DNA of 64,000 nt from DQWO01 sp964478545 (GCA_964478545.1 CAYZIS010000001.1:164941-228940); one strand, 5' to 3'; positions 43,857 to 53,090 are shown, counted from the stretch's first letter. The notes: generated by a model from the sequence alone, not told the origin. Translations and numbers: made by a program.

Positions 43857-44957
43857 ATGGAAACCCTGGCGTTGTTAGTCAACTATCGGGTTGCGGATTT
43901 AACCTTCCAAGCGGTTCGTTCTGTGCTCGATTCAGATTCTTTTGGCTCTTGCCGCGTTGTGGTGGTGGATAACAGTGAAGATCCCGGCGAGGAACATAGG
44001 CTGCGCTCGTTGCTTCCCGAAGGAGTGGAACTCCTGGTACCCCCGCAGAATTTGGGGTTTGGCCGGGCCTGCAACCTGGCATTGGAGAACTTTGCCGGCG
44101 ATTTCATTCTGCTCTTAAACCCTGATGCCCGGTTGTTGCCTGGCTGCCTCGTCCGGATGCAGAAAACCTTGCTAAGCGGCAAAAGAGTTGCTGCTGCCGG
44201 CCCCCAGGTGTTCTGGGATGATAGCTGTGACTATTATTTACCGCCGCCTTCCCCGCCCTTCATGTTTCTTTTTGCTTCGGCGTTGGCAGAAATGTCTCCC
44301 GGGTTCTGGATGAAAAAATTGATGAATGCAGTCTGGCGGCGCCACGCGATTAAAATCTGGCGATCCGAAGCGCCGATCAAAACGGGAAATCTTTCGGGAG
44401 GGCATGTCCTGCTGAAAAGAGCGGCAGTAGAACGCGTTGGGGGCCTGTTTGACCCCCGCTTTTTTCTCTATTTTGAAGACACAGACCTTTTTATGCGTTT
44501 AAGAAAGGCTGGCTACTCGCTTATTTTTGATACCAGGGCAAAGGTGGTGCATCACTATGATCAGTGTGCTCGCCACGAGACCGAGCTGAAAAGACAGTTG
44601 TTTATGGAATCCCATGAAAAATTTCGGCAAAAACACTTGGTGGGTGGTAAAAGATGGCTGTATACGCTGTTGCAATTAGTTTCACGAAGGTGCAGAGAAA
44701 AAGCCAGGCCTGAAGAAATCCCGGTTTTTACCACTCCCTTCCGGCTGGAGATTCCGGCTATGATGCGGGAAAAATGGTTGTTTGAATGGAGTCCTGTGCC
44801 TGATTTCACCCCTGCGGCCGGGATGTTCGGGCAGGGGAAATTCCTGGATTTTAGTGCCGAATACTGGAACCTGCTGGCCCCAGGGATTTATTATGGCCGC
44901 CTGGGAAGCCCAGGGATTCTGACTCCCTATGTTCACCAAATTTCCTGGGAGGTCTGA
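43857..44957 (+). CDS. Family 2 glycosyltransferase of the ABC-type glycan cluster
   Basis: 366 residues. GT2 motifs are ALLVNYRVADLTFQAVRSVL, VVVDNSEDPGEE, NLGFGRACNLAL and LLNPDARLLPG, as in rhamnosyltransferase-like enzymes; FYFEDTDLFMRLRKAGY is the acceptor-side motif. The C-terminal 100 residues extend beyond the GT-A core. ATG at 43857 comes 5 bases after the wzt stop. Works in the cytoplasm on the growing O-chain. Confidence 0.85.
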   Translation: METLALLVNYRVADLTFQAVRSVLDSDSFGSCRVVVVDNSEDPGEEHRLRSLLPEGVELLVPPQNLGFGRACNLALENFAGDFILLLNPDARLLPGCLVRMQKTLLSGKRVAAAGPQVFWDDSCDYYLPPPSPPFMFLFASALAEMSPGFWMKKLMNAVWRRHAIKIWRSEAPIKTGNLSGGHVLLKRAAVERVGGLFDPRFFLYFEDTDLFMRLRKAGYSLIFDTRAKVVHHYDQCARHETELKRQLFMESHEKFRQKHLVGGKRWLYTLLQLVSRRCREKARPEEIPVFTTPFRLEIPAMMREKWLFEWSPVPDFTPAAGMFGQGKFLDFSAEYWNLLAPGIYYGRLGSPGILTPYVHQISWEV

Positions 44958-45015
44958 TTATGGAAACTGATGCATTTTCTCCTGACCCCGTTATTTTGTA
45001 TCAAGGAACGTTTGG

Positions 45016-46806
45016 ATGGAAATAGATAAACACTTGATCAAGGATCTGCCTGATCCTTTTAATTTCTACTCTTTGCTTACCTCGGCGGGACATCTTCATT
45101 TTGGCCTTTGGCCCGACGAATCCCCGGATTTAAGTCTGGCGGAAGCTCAGGAAAAGATGTTTGCAGAGCTGCAGGCTTTTTTCCCCCGGCCGCCGGCATC
45201 GGTACTGGACGTGGGCTGTGGTTTCGGAGTTTCCGCCCATTCCCTTTCCCGGTTGGGTTATGAAGTGACTGGGATTGCTCCGTCAGCAGCTCTCGTCTGT
45301 TATGCCACCGAACATTTCAGTGACGAACGTACGACGTTCCAGGTTGCCGACTTCCTTGGCAGTGCTGGGATGCCGTTCATGGAAAAATTCTATGATGTTA
45401 TTTTTTTTCAGGAATCCCTGCAGTATTTTCCTTCACCAATGGTAGTATTTCAGCGATGCTGCGTCCTGCTCAAGCCCAAAGGTATCGTGATTATCAGCGA
45501 TGAAATCCGTGATAATGATACCCTGAAAGACCAGACGGCAGTTCATTCCCACCGGGATGTGCTGCTTGCACTCCATGAAAACGGCTTTCGCCTCACCCGC
45601 CACTTGCAGATTGGCAGCCAGGTGAAAAAAACCTGCGATCAGGTAATCAAGGTGTTCACCAGGGATTTTGATTCCATTGTCTCCACAGTTGGTCAGCCGG
45701 ATGCCGCCGACCGCCTCCAACATTTCCTGGCTGGCTGGAAGTCCCAGCAGGAGTGGTATGCTGCTGGGCGGATGGGATATGAGATTTTTGTAGCCAGGAA
45801 AGATCCAGTCTTTATTCGTGCCTACCGGGAAGGTGATGAAGAACAGATTTTGCCGTTGTTCAATCGGATCTTTTTTCAGGATCGCTCCCTGGAACACTGG
45901 CGCTGGAAGTATAGGGACAACCCTTTTGGTGCCCGAAAGATTGTGGTCGCCGTTGATGAAGCGGGGACTTTGGCCGGGCATTTTGCCGCCTATCCTGTTC
46001 CTTATCATGCGCCGGTGACCAAGCCTGTCTCCGACTTGGTTTTGCATGGGGGGGATACGATGACCAACCCCGAATTCCGTCATCTGGGTCGGGGAAAAAC
46101 CAGTGTTTTGAGTCGGATGTTCTCCTATTTTTACCCTAAATTCTGCGAGGGTATTGTCCCCTATATTTACGGCTATAATACGGCGACCATCCGCAAACTG
46201 GGGGAGCGCTACCTGGGCTATGAATATACCTCGCCGGTCTCCCTGTATGTTTTGGATTTACAGCAGCAATTGCCGACTTCCCCTGGCTGGCTCCAGAAAG
46301 TATTTTCCGGTTTTAGCGTTGGTCGGGTAACCGGGGTTGGTGTGGACTTCGACCACTTTTTTGACCGGGCTGCAGATAACTACCATTCTCTGGTAAAACG
46401 GAACGCCCTTTATTTGCAGTGGCGTTACCTTGATTGTCCCGATACCGAGTATCATTTTCTTGCAGCCAGGCGTTGGGGAAAATTGGCAGGTTGGGCGGTT
46501 TTTAAACGCCGTGGTGAAACATTGATTTGGGGTGATGCCCTCTTTGACCGGTCTCTAGCCGCTTTAGCTGTCCCTTTACTCCTTGACCAGGCGCAAAAAA
46601 TCTTTGTCGGTGAGGTTGCCAGGATTGAAGCCTGGTTCTCTCCCACTCCTTCATGGTGGATCGACATCCTGGGAGAAATGGGATTTATTGCCGAACTGGA
46701 ACCCAACCAGTTGGCCCCGGCCTATACCATTTTCGACCATCGTTTTTCGGTTGATTTTTTCGAGCACAATCATTACTACTCTATGGGTGATGGTGATCTC
46801 TTCTAA
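45016..46806 (+). CDS. Fusion of SAM methyltransferase and GNAT-like acetyltransferase
   Basis: 596 residues. Residues about 55-205 are a class I methyltransferase (SVLDVGCGFGVSAHSL; YDVIFFQESLQYF). Residues about 258-570 read as GNAT-like: an N-terminal IRAYREGDEEQILPLFNRIF and acetyl-CoA loop-like HLGRGKTSVLSRMF, with duplication towards the C-terminus (EARIEAWF...DILGEMGFIAE). ATG at 45016 follows CAAGGAA. In a Wzt_C-type cluster a protein able to methylate and acylate could form the chain-ending cap; this is inference. Confidence 0.7.
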   Translation: MEIDKHLIKDLPDPFNFYSLLTSAGHLHFGLWPDESPDLSLAEAQEKMFAELQAFFPRPPASVLDVGCGFGVSAHSLSRLGYEVTGIAPSAALVCYATEHFSDERTTFQVADFLGSAGMPFMEKFYDVIFFQESLQYFPSPMVVFQRCCVLLKPKGIVIISDEIRDNDTLKDQTAVHSHRDVLLALHENGFRLTRHLQIGSQVKKTCDQVIKVFTRDFDSIVSTVGQPDAADRLQHFLAGWKSQQEWYAAGRMGYEIFVARKDPVFIRAYREGDEEQILPLFNRIFFQDRSLEHWRWKYRDNPFGARKIVVAVDEAGTLAGHFAAYPVPYHAPVTKPVSDLVLHGGDTMTNPEFRHLGRGKTSVLSRMFSYFYPKFCEGIVPYIYGYNTATIRKLGERYLGYEYTSPVSLYVLDLQQQLPTSPGWLQKVFSGFSVGRVTGVGVDFDHFFDRAADNYHSLVKRNALYLQWRYLDCPDTEYHFLAARRWGKLAGWAVFKRRGETLIWGDALFDRSLAALAVPLLLDQAQKIFVGEVARIEAWFSPTPSWWIDILGEMGFIAELEPNQLAPAYTIFDHRFSVDFFEHNHYYSMGDGDLF

Positions 46807-46868
46807 GGGGGTCAAATCTTTATCGTTGACAAAATCTTGATTTTGTCAACGATAAAGATTTGACCCCC
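46807..46868. repeat. 62-bp palindrome, copy 2 (GGGGGTCAAATCTTTATC family)
   Basis: Arms 46807-46836 and 46839-46868 are exact reverse complements around TT. It begins just after the stop of the methyltransferase/GNAT gene and ends 22 bases before the next ATG. The inner part differs from copy 1 (GTTGACAAAATC versus ATTGACATTTTTT), with the opposite arm changed to match. Confidence 0.85.
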
Positions 46869-46890
46869 ATCCTTTCTGTAGGATAAAACC

Positions 46891-47841
46891 ATGTCGAAGA
46901 ATGAGGCAAGGTACTTGGATATGGGTGATGCCTGGTTGGAAAAGCTTCTGGTGCTCATTGTAACGTACAATGGTGTTGATACCGTGGCTGATGTTTTGGA
47001 AAGCTGCTATCAGCCTGGAATTGAAATTTTAGTAATCGATAATGCCTCCATTGACGGGACCAGAGAACTTATTCTCAAACAAAGGCTGCCAAAGCTTGAA
47101 TTGATATCATCACCACACAATATCGGTGTGGCTGCAGCTTATAATCTAGGTTTAAAGCAGGCCCGGAAGCGGGGGAAATCCTGGATACTGATTTTAGATC
47201 AGGATAGCTTAATTACCGGATCGGCCATCCACCAACTATATGATACCGCCCAGGAATTGAGCCGTAAGGGAAATCCTGTCGGTGCGATTTTCCCCACCAT
47301 TCGGTCGGCCCATTTCCCCACGGTGATTCATCTTCCTTATTACTGGACAGGAAAACGACTGCTTCAAGTTACCGCCAGCGCAGTGATGGAGGGTCCCATC
47401 CCCGTGGATTCTTCAATTACGTCGGGAACGCTTTACCGCGTTGAAGCCCTAATGGCGACGGGCGGTTTCTGTGAACCATATTTCATTGATTTTGTTGACC
47501 ATGAATGCCATATTAGAATGCGGCAGGCAGGTTGGAGTTTGTGGTGGGAACCCCGGGCGGAACTGTTACATCGTTTGGGAGAAATCCAAAAAATGACTGC
47601 TGTTGGTTTATGGATTGAGCACTCCCCATATCGCTATTATTACATGGCCAGAAACATGACCCGTGGATACCGGAAACTGGGTGGCATGAAGGCTTTGTTT
47701 TATTTCTGGTTGGAAATGCTCCGCCATATGAAACGATTATATTGCTATGGCCGCCAGCCGGGAAGCTGCTACGGCTATATTTTGAAAGGGGTGCTTGATG
47801 GGCTTCGGGGAATTGATGGTCCACTGGATCCAGCGGTTTGA
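46891..47841 (+). CDS. Family 2 glycosyltransferase, RfbF/rhamnosyltransferase-like
   Basis: 316 residues. LLVLIVTYNGVDTVADVLES, VIDNASIDGT, HNIGVAAAYNLGL and ILILDQDSLI (DQD in the DxD position) place it with O-antigen rhamnosyltransferases. No membrane helices. ATG at 46891 lies 22 bases after the palindrome, behind TGTAGGATAAAACC. Confidence 0.85.
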   Translation: MSKNEARYLDMGDAWLEKLLVLIVTYNGVDTVADVLESCYQPGIEILVIDNASIDGTRELILKQRLPKLELISSPHNIGVAAAYNLGLKQARKRGKSWILILDQDSLITGSAIHQLYDTAQELSRKGNPVGAIFPTIRSAHFPTVIHLPYYWTGKRLLQVTASAVMEGPIPVDSSITSGTLYRVEALMATGGFCEPYFIDFVDHECHIRMRQAGWSLWWEPRAELLHRLGEIQKMTAVGLWIEHSPYRYYYMARNMTRGYRKLGGMKALFYFWLEMLRHMKRLYCYGRQPGSCYGYILKGVLDGLRGIDGPLDPAV

Positions 47842-47987
47842 TTACGGCGTGTTGTTGCCGGCAATGGCCATAGACCACAACCCGGTTGTTGCCTTGGACT
47901 AATCTATTATTTTGTTGAATATTGGATAAGTCATTATACATCATGCTGGATTGCCGTAGACTTGCTTTCTGAATTCGAGGATTTTTA

Positions 47988-49151
47988 ATGATTCCATTTT
48001 TTGTGCTACCTGAAACAATTAAGGAACTAAGTCCGGAAAAACGGCTGGCCAGATCTATGGGTATCCCCCCGCTAACTGTGCGATCATTAGCCGTTGATCA
48101 AACCGTTGGTCAGTTGCTTGCGGCCATCGACAGTAAATTCATTGGACTGATTTTTGATCCTGAATTTTGGTATAACCATCATTGTTGGCAACGTTGGTTG
48201 GCCGCTATCAAAGTAGAAGGAAATGTCGATAGCATTCATGTGCCGGCCGGAAATCAGGACCCAGGATGGAAGCTGCCTGCGCCCCTGTATCTGTCAGTTC
48301 GTGGGTTGGAAGAAGCTGAAAACTGGCAGTATTCCGTTTCATGGTTGTCCCGTGAATCTGTTCAACCTATGGGATATTCAGTAGTCATTGTTGGTCGGGA
48401 ATGCCTGGAGAAATTACCGGTAACCATGATGGTAAAAGAATTGCCCTGCCATTGGGTCTCCGAAAAGCAGACCGTTCACATTTTTTGTTATGGCTGGCTG
48501 CACCATTTCAATGCCCTCGGCGATGCCGGTTCCCGGACAGATCTATTAGCAATGTGTGATTGGGGTGATTCTCGAGTACTGGAACTGGGATGTGGTACAG
48601 GACTCATGGCCGCTCGTTGTCGGGAAATGGGTTTTTCCGGTTTATGGGTGGGAATTGACTGTGATCGGAGATCTTTATCCGAGGCAAGGCAGTATTGTGA
48701 TTTGGCAATTTGCGCTGATCTGAATGTTGGTATTCCTATCAAAGAGATGCCACAATTTTCTTTTGATCGTGTGGTGTGTGGCGATGTACTGGAACATCTG
48801 GTTTGTCCAAGCCGGGTTTTGACGGACATCCGGCAATTGATAGGTGCGAATGGTCTGCTGATTGCTTCTTTTCCCAATGTGGGGCACTGGTCAGTCGTTG
48901 CCGACCTGCTGGCTGGTCGCTGGGATGAGGCTCCCTCTGGTATCCAGTGTGTCACTCATCTGCGTTTTGGTACCCGGCGGACATGGCAGCGCTTATTAAC
49001 TGCTAGTGGGTGGTGTCCCGTGACCTGGCAACGGGAGATCGTATCCCTGCCAGATGATTGGGATACTCCAGTCAGAGGTTCCCCGAATGATGTGGAAAGT
49101 CTGGAAACCGCTCGTTATCGGGTAAAAGCCATTCTTGGCAATAAAAGATAA
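47988..49151 (+). CDS. SAM-dependent methyltransferase with N-terminal extension
   Basis: 387 residues. The catalytic domain lies in the C-terminal part (about 190-350): VLELGCGTGLMAARC, GIDCDRRSLSEA and VVCGDVLEHLVCPSRVL, similar to MetW-like methyltransferases. The first 180 residues (MIPFFVLPETIKELSPEKRL...) are unlike known domains. ATG at 47988 follows CGAGGA. In this cluster the target is probably a glycan or its lipid carrier, but that is a guess. Confidence 0.75.
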   Translation: MIPFFVLPETIKELSPEKRLARSMGIPPLTVRSLAVDQTVGQLLAAIDSKFIGLIFDPEFWYNHHCWQRWLAAIKVEGNVDSIHVPAGNQDPGWKLPAPLYLSVRGLEEAENWQYSVSWLSRESVQPMGYSVVIVGRECLEKLPVTMMVKELPCHWVSEKQTVHIFCYGWLHHFNALGDAGSRTDLLAMCDWGDSRVLELGCGTGLMAARCREMGFSGLWVGIDCDRRSLSEARQYCDLAICADLNVGIPIKEMPQFSFDRVVCGDVLEHLVCPSRVLTDIRQLIGANGLLIASFPNVGHWSVVADLLAGRWDEAPSGIQCVTHLRFGTRRTWQRLLTASGWCPVTWQREIVSLPDDWDTPVRGSPNDVESLETARYRVKAILGNKR

Positions 49152-49166
49152 TGGAAGCCTTTACTG

Positions 49167-49315
49167 CTATCCGGTACAAAAAATGACCAATTTTTCATAT
49201 TTCGTTGGGTTCAAATATCCCAAATAAGAATGACGACGTTTGCTATTGTAGTGCATCTCGATATAATCAATGATATCCTGGAGGGCTTTTTTACTAGTTT
49301 TGTAATTTGATCAAA
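49167..49315 (-). mobile_element. IS3-family transposase remnant (3' end of orfB)
   Basis: Minus-strand translation gives YKTSKKALQDIIDYIEMHYN followed by SKRRHSYLGYLNPTKYE and a stop, the conserved C-terminal end of IS3-group transposases (the N-x-x-R-RHS-x-LGYLSP motif). Only about 45 codons remain, so it is inactive. It marks past IS activity between two glycan genes. Confidence 0.8.
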
Positions 49316-49475
49316 TGTTCAGGGATGCTGTTTTCATCCGGTCATAATTGTTTTGCTCATGGGTGTGCTCTGGTTAACCCCTTGAGGATAAAAAATTTCC
49401 AGTGTCTTGATGTAATTCAGTTTACTATTTATTTCCATAATGATACATGCTTCTGCATCGTATCCATGATCAGGA

Positions 49476-49507
49476 ACGTTGTTCATTTGTTAACTAATGA
49501 ACAACGT
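49476..49507. repeat. Perfect 12-bp inverted repeat
   Basis: ACGTTGTTCATT (49476-49487) and AATGAACAACGT (49496-49507) are exact reverse complements around an 8-base loop. There is no following T-tract, so it is a palindrome of unknown role in the degraded IS region. Confidence 0.6.
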
Positions 49508-49557
49508 CCCAAAGATCAGCAATATTTTGAACTTTTTACAGAAAATTTATCAGCGTT

Positions 49558-49793
49558 GTCCGGTTTGCTTTTTGCGTAGTGGGTGACGTTGTTAGCCGGC
49601 GTTGTTTCAAGCGCGACATCGTGAGATGTCGTTGCTTTTCCCAGCGAATAGAGCGTAAAAATTGATATGTTTGAGCCCGAAAGGGCGAGTTTGTCAATTT
49701 TAGCGCCATGAGCTATTGGAAAAGCAGACTATCGAGCGCCAAAAAGCGCTGAAATCAGCGACCGTTAACAATATGCAAGTTTCTAACCGGACA
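49558..49793. mobile_element. MITE-like or IS-derived insert with 9-bp inverted ends
   Basis: TGTCCGGTT (49558-49566) and AACCGGACA (49785-49793) bound a 236-bp segment without a gene. Inside are hairpins CGACATC-GTGA-GATGTCG and GAGCCC-GAAA-GGGC. The 10-bp direct repeat GAAAATTTAT occurs a few bases outside each end (49542-49551 and 49799-49808), as after target duplication, though not directly abutting. Confidence 0.5.
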
Positions 49794-49826
49794 CTACTGA
49801 AAATTTATTGGTAAAAGACTAATATT

Positions 49827-50633
49827 ATGAATAATAATTTAAATGCTGAAGAAATTCGTGAATTTTATTGTTGGTCCCGGGATTATTGGGATGAATTGAG
49901 TGCTGATGCTGATGGAACATTGTCGCATGTATTGAATTTTGGTGTTTGGGAAAAGGACACCGCTAATCTTTATGCTGCCCAAGAAAATTTTCGTCAGATA
50001 ATTGTTGCTTTACTAGGCGATGTTAGTAGCGATAGCCACTGTTTCGAAATTGGTTGTGGTATTGGGGGCTTTGCGGTAAAGACGGCAATGGATATAAAAG
50101 GACATCTGCATTGTCTTGATTTGTTGTCTGAGCATTTGGAATTGTCCGCATCATATGCCGATGAAATGAATATTGCGGAGAAAATGACGTTTTATCAAGG
50201 CAGTGCAATGCAGCTGTCTTCATTTACAGATAATAGTTTTGATTGTGCCTATTGTATTGAATCTTCTTTTCATTATACTGATAAGGAAATTTTTTTTCGG
50301 GAAGTATATCGGGTTTTAAAGCCTGGCAGTATCTTTGTTATTGCAGATATAACTTGTGAAGATAATAGCAAAATTACTTTCAAACAGGGTAATTTTTTCC
50401 CATCTTCAGATGAATTTACACACTATTTTAACAGCGCGGGTTTTACCAGTAATCAGTACCGTTCTATTGGTCCGCAGGTTTTTGCTCCTTTGTTGAATTT
50501 TGTTAGAACCTATAACCAGAAAAATAAGTTGCGCAACAAATTGACCAAGTTTTGGGGGCGTGTGTTGACCAATTATTCCGAATTATGTCGAGCTGGATTG
50601 CTGGATTATAAAATTTACCAGCTGAAAAAATGA
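49827..50633 (+). CDS. SAM-dependent methyltransferase (UbiE/sterol-type)
   Basis: 268 residues. CFEIGCGIGGFAVKTAM (motif I), LHCLDLLSEHLELSA, FDCAYCIESSFHYTD and FREVYRVLKPGSIFVIADI are the classical order of small-molecule methyltransferases. LNFGVWE and YSELCRAGLLDYKIYQL resemble sterol/tocopherol-type enzymes. It starts 18 bases after the MITE-like insert and shows higher A/T than the secretion operon. The stop overlaps the acyltransferase start by 4 bases, suggesting a joint pathway. Confidence 0.8.
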   Translation: MNNNLNAEEIREFYCWSRDYWDELSADADGTLSHVLNFGVWEKDTANLYAAQENFRQIIVALLGDVSSDSHCFEIGCGIGGFAVKTAMDIKGHLHCLDLLSEHLELSASYADEMNIAEKMTFYQGSAMQLSSFTDNSFDCAYCIESSFHYTDKEIFFREVYRVLKPGSIFVIADITCEDNSKITFKQGNFFPSSDEFTHYFNSAGFTSNQYRSIGPQVFAPLLNFVRTYNQKNKLRNKLTKFWGRVLTNYSELCRAGLLDYKIYQLKK

Positions 50634-51577
50634 ATTTCAGGCAGTTTTACATTCAGATTATCAAGAAAATTTCTTACTATTTTCAGATTCTCGACTATAG
50701 TTATTTTCTGCCGGCCAGTACGTACTTGCCAGTGTCTTTGGGGCTTGCACTTGCCCGGATAAGAGGATTGTTTAATGTTGTTTTTGATCTGGATTGGCGT
50801 TCTCTCTCAACCGGTGTTCGGTTTGTTCGTAAAGGAACCTGGAAGGTCATGTGTTACCTGAGGCCAGAAGGTAATACTTTCCTCTGTTTATACAAGACTG
50901 TTTCACGCTTTATTGTTATGTCAAGGGAGGAATGGGAGGCCTGTTTCTTTATCCGGCATTCTATGCAGAAGGTGATGGACGAGAGCACTGTCAAAGGATT
51001 TGATGCGGTGTTAGCGGCTCAGCAAAAGGGTCGGGGTGTTATTTTGTTGACCCCTCACTTTGATAGTTATTGTACGGGCGTAGTTTTAATGGGGATGAAA
51101 GGATTACGTTTAAATGCCATGACGACAAATGTTATTCGAGATCCCATGGTCAATCCTGCCATTGGAACCTATTTCGCGAATAAATTTGATGCCATGGAAC
51201 GATTTTTTAACGGTGGTAAAATTGTTGCCAAGGAAGAGAGTAAACGCTTTTTTTACCAGGTGTTGTCTGATGGTGAGTCGTTAGTTATGGGTGCTGATTT
51301 ACCGGCAACCGGAAAGACAGCTTCGAACATATATTTTTTAGGTGAAAACCGAAAAATGTCGCCTGGCCCTCTTAGATTGGCTCAAAAGACAAATAGTTTG
51401 CTGACAGGTTTTGTTTGTTTGTATGAAGCCCCCGGGCAATATCTTCTGGAGTTTGCGCCTCTTTATGATGCAACGGATGGAGGTCTGAAACAGGTGTATA
51501 AATTTTTGGAACAGCATATTCGGCGCAAGCCGCAAAACTGGTGGGCATCTGATCTTTTTGCTCAATATGTGGAATAA
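50630..51577 (+). CDS. LpxL/HtrB-like lysophospholipid acyltransferase, atypical active site
   Basis: 315 residues. The fold signature is that of lipid A acyltransferases: GRGVILLTPHFDSYCTG near residue 143, GESLVMGADLPATGKT and AQKTNSLLTGFVC. LpxL proteins use H-x4-D/E; here His143 is followed at +5 by Cys148, so the catalytic acid is missing or shifted (D145 lies at +2). It may use a different acyl acceptor or have altered activity. Likely membrane-associated. Coupled to the preceding methyltransferase; a terminator follows. Confidence 0.7.
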   Translation: MNFRQFYIQIIKKISYYFQILDYSYFLPASTYLPVSLGLALARIRGLFNVVFDLDWRSLSTGVRFVRKGTWKVMCYLRPEGNTFLCLYKTVSRFIVMSREEWEACFFIRHSMQKVMDESTVKGFDAVLAAQQKGRGVILLTPHFDSYCTGVVLMGMKGLRLNAMTTNVIRDPMVNPAIGTYFANKFDAMERFFNGGKIVAKEESKRFFYQVLSDGESLVMGADLPATGKTASNIYFLGENRKMSPGPLRLAQKTNSLLTGFVCLYEAPGQYLLEFAPLYDATDGGLKQVYKFLEQHIRRKPQNWWASDLFAQYVE

Positions 51578-51645
51578 AAAGGTCCTGAAAAATAGCCATT
51601 TTTGAACCGGTAGCAAGTGTGCTTCACAATGTGTGGGTGAAAACA

Positions 51646-51672
51646 GAGGCGGTGTCCGCCTCATTTTATTTT
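51646..51672 (+). terminator. Rho-independent terminator
   Basis: GAGGCGG (51646-51652) / CCGCCTC (51656-51662) with a TGT loop and ATTTTATTTT tail, downstream of the acyltransferase gene and before the DUF2142-like gene. Confidence 0.8.
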
Positions 51673-51706
51673 AATAGGTGCATTTTATCAGAGAGATGCT
51701 TGAAGC

Positions 51707-53071
51707 ATGACGTTGCAAACGGGCTTAAAACAGAAAAAAAGCCAACCCTTTTTCTATGCAAGCGTGATAGTTGTTTTTTTTGGACTGATTTATCTGATCA
51801 TCATTCCGCCTTGTGAAGCTCCAGATGAGCCAGCTCATTTTGCCAGAGCGTATGGGATTACCGAAGGTCAGTTTGTTTTAAAGGATCACCCTAGAGAATT
51901 ACTGGAATTTGTTAAAAAGAGTATGAGACGCCATGAAAGCTTTTATGAATTTATTACAAATATTTTACACAATGATAAAAGCCGTTTTGAAAATCTGGCG
52001 TTTAACACCGCTCTCTACTCCCCTTTTCCTTATGTTTTTCATTCCACTATAATCAAGATCGTATCATTAGCTACAAACTCAGAAAATAAATTTAAGGTGT
52101 ACTTCTATTTTGCAAGGGCAGTATCTCTGGCATTGTTTATTGGCGTAATTTTATGGCTGTGTGCTTATTCCTATAATCTTAAATGGATAGTATTCTGGGT
52201 TTTTACCAATCCCATGGCTTTAGCCCAGGCGAGCACAATAAATCTGGATATAGTGATATTCTGTGCTTCTATCTTGATATTGCTATCTTCAATCTATATT
52301 GAGAAAAAGTATAATATCTTTTTAATAATTATAGCCGGTTTTTTTTTAATGCTTTCCAAGCCAGTCTACACTCCAATTCTTATTTTGCCGCTGATCACAA
52401 TATTTATTAAAGATATTGAAAAAAAATATTCAAAATTATTGGGACTGGTGGTTGCATATGCTGCAATGTTTTTGACAGGAGTAATCTGGGGAGCTGTGAG
52501 TAGAAAGTATGGTGTTTTTGATCATTATATTGAAGTATCCGGTTCTGTAAGATTAAGCCCGCATGATCACCTGGTCCATGCTTTGACTTCGCCAATTGAT
52601 TTTTTGAAGATAATATTTAATACTTTTGTTCAAAATGGGTTGCAGATTTATCATCAGTTTGTCGGCATTCTTGCCTGGCTTGATGTCCCGGTTTCAGTAT
52701 GGGTAACTGTATTGTGGGGCATTTTTGCAATTATAATCTTATTTTCAGTCGATACAGGTGAGTTGAAATTCACAAAAAAACAAGCAAGATGCTTGGGATT
52801 AGTGTTCATATCAACGGCATTGCTTTGTTTTATTTTGGTTATGCTAAGTGGCTATATACTATGGACTCCGGTTTCGTCAGAAACTATTCCTTTGCAGGGT
52901 CGTTATTTTCATGTAATAGTGGCTACTTTGTTTTTGGGTCTTGCTTTGATTCGGCCGGAGTTTAAACTTAAATCTAAAACTAGAAACCTAATGGAATGGA
53001 GTGCTGTTGTTGCTTGTTTAGTAATTCACGCGAGTACGCTGTATACTTTACTTGATACATTTTGGTTCTAA
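51707..53071 (+). CDS. DUF2142-like polytopic membrane protein
   Basis: 454 residues with about ten membrane helices. IIPPCEAPDEPAHFARAYG near residues 32-50 and TIPLQGRYFHVIVATLF near 400 match the conserved PDE...H and GRY-F motifs of DUF2142 proteins, which are suspected GT-C glycosyltransferases with an acidic first periplasmic loop. It probably transfers a sugar from a polyprenyl carrier in the periplasm. ATG at 51707 has AGAGAGATG-like purines ahead. Very A/T-rich. Confidence 0.75.
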   Translation: MTLQTGLKQKKSQPFFYASVIVVFFGLIYLIIIPPCEAPDEPAHFARAYGITEGQFVLKDHPRELLEFVKKSMRRHESFYEFITNILHNDKSRFENLAFNTALYSPFPYVFHSTIIKIVSLATNSENKFKVYFYFARAVSLALFIGVILWLCAYSYNLKWIVFWVFTNPMALAQASTINLDIVIFCASILILLSSIYIEKKYNIFLIIIAGFFLMLSKPVYTPILILPLITIFIKDIEKKYSKLLGLVVAYAAMFLTGVIWGAVSRKYGVFDHYIEVSGSVRLSPHDHLVHALTSPIDFLKIIFNTFVQNGLQIYHQFVGILAWLDVPVSVWVTVLWGIFAIIILFSVDTGELKFTKKQARCLGLVFISTALLCFILVMLSGYILWTPVSSETIPLQGRYFHVIVATLFLGLALIRPEFKLKSKTRNLMEWSAVVACLVIHASTLYTLLDTFWF

Positions 53072-53090
53072 CAAAACACCGCTACGATTC

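Noticed and set aside
49307..49579. Plus-strand open frame of 90 codons
   Set aside because: It crosses the IS remnant and a palindrome and has unnatural composition.
49558..49793. Integron attC site
   Set aside because: No GTTRRRY/RYYYAAC pair with attC spacing and no integrase; the ends fit an IS-type inverted repeat better.
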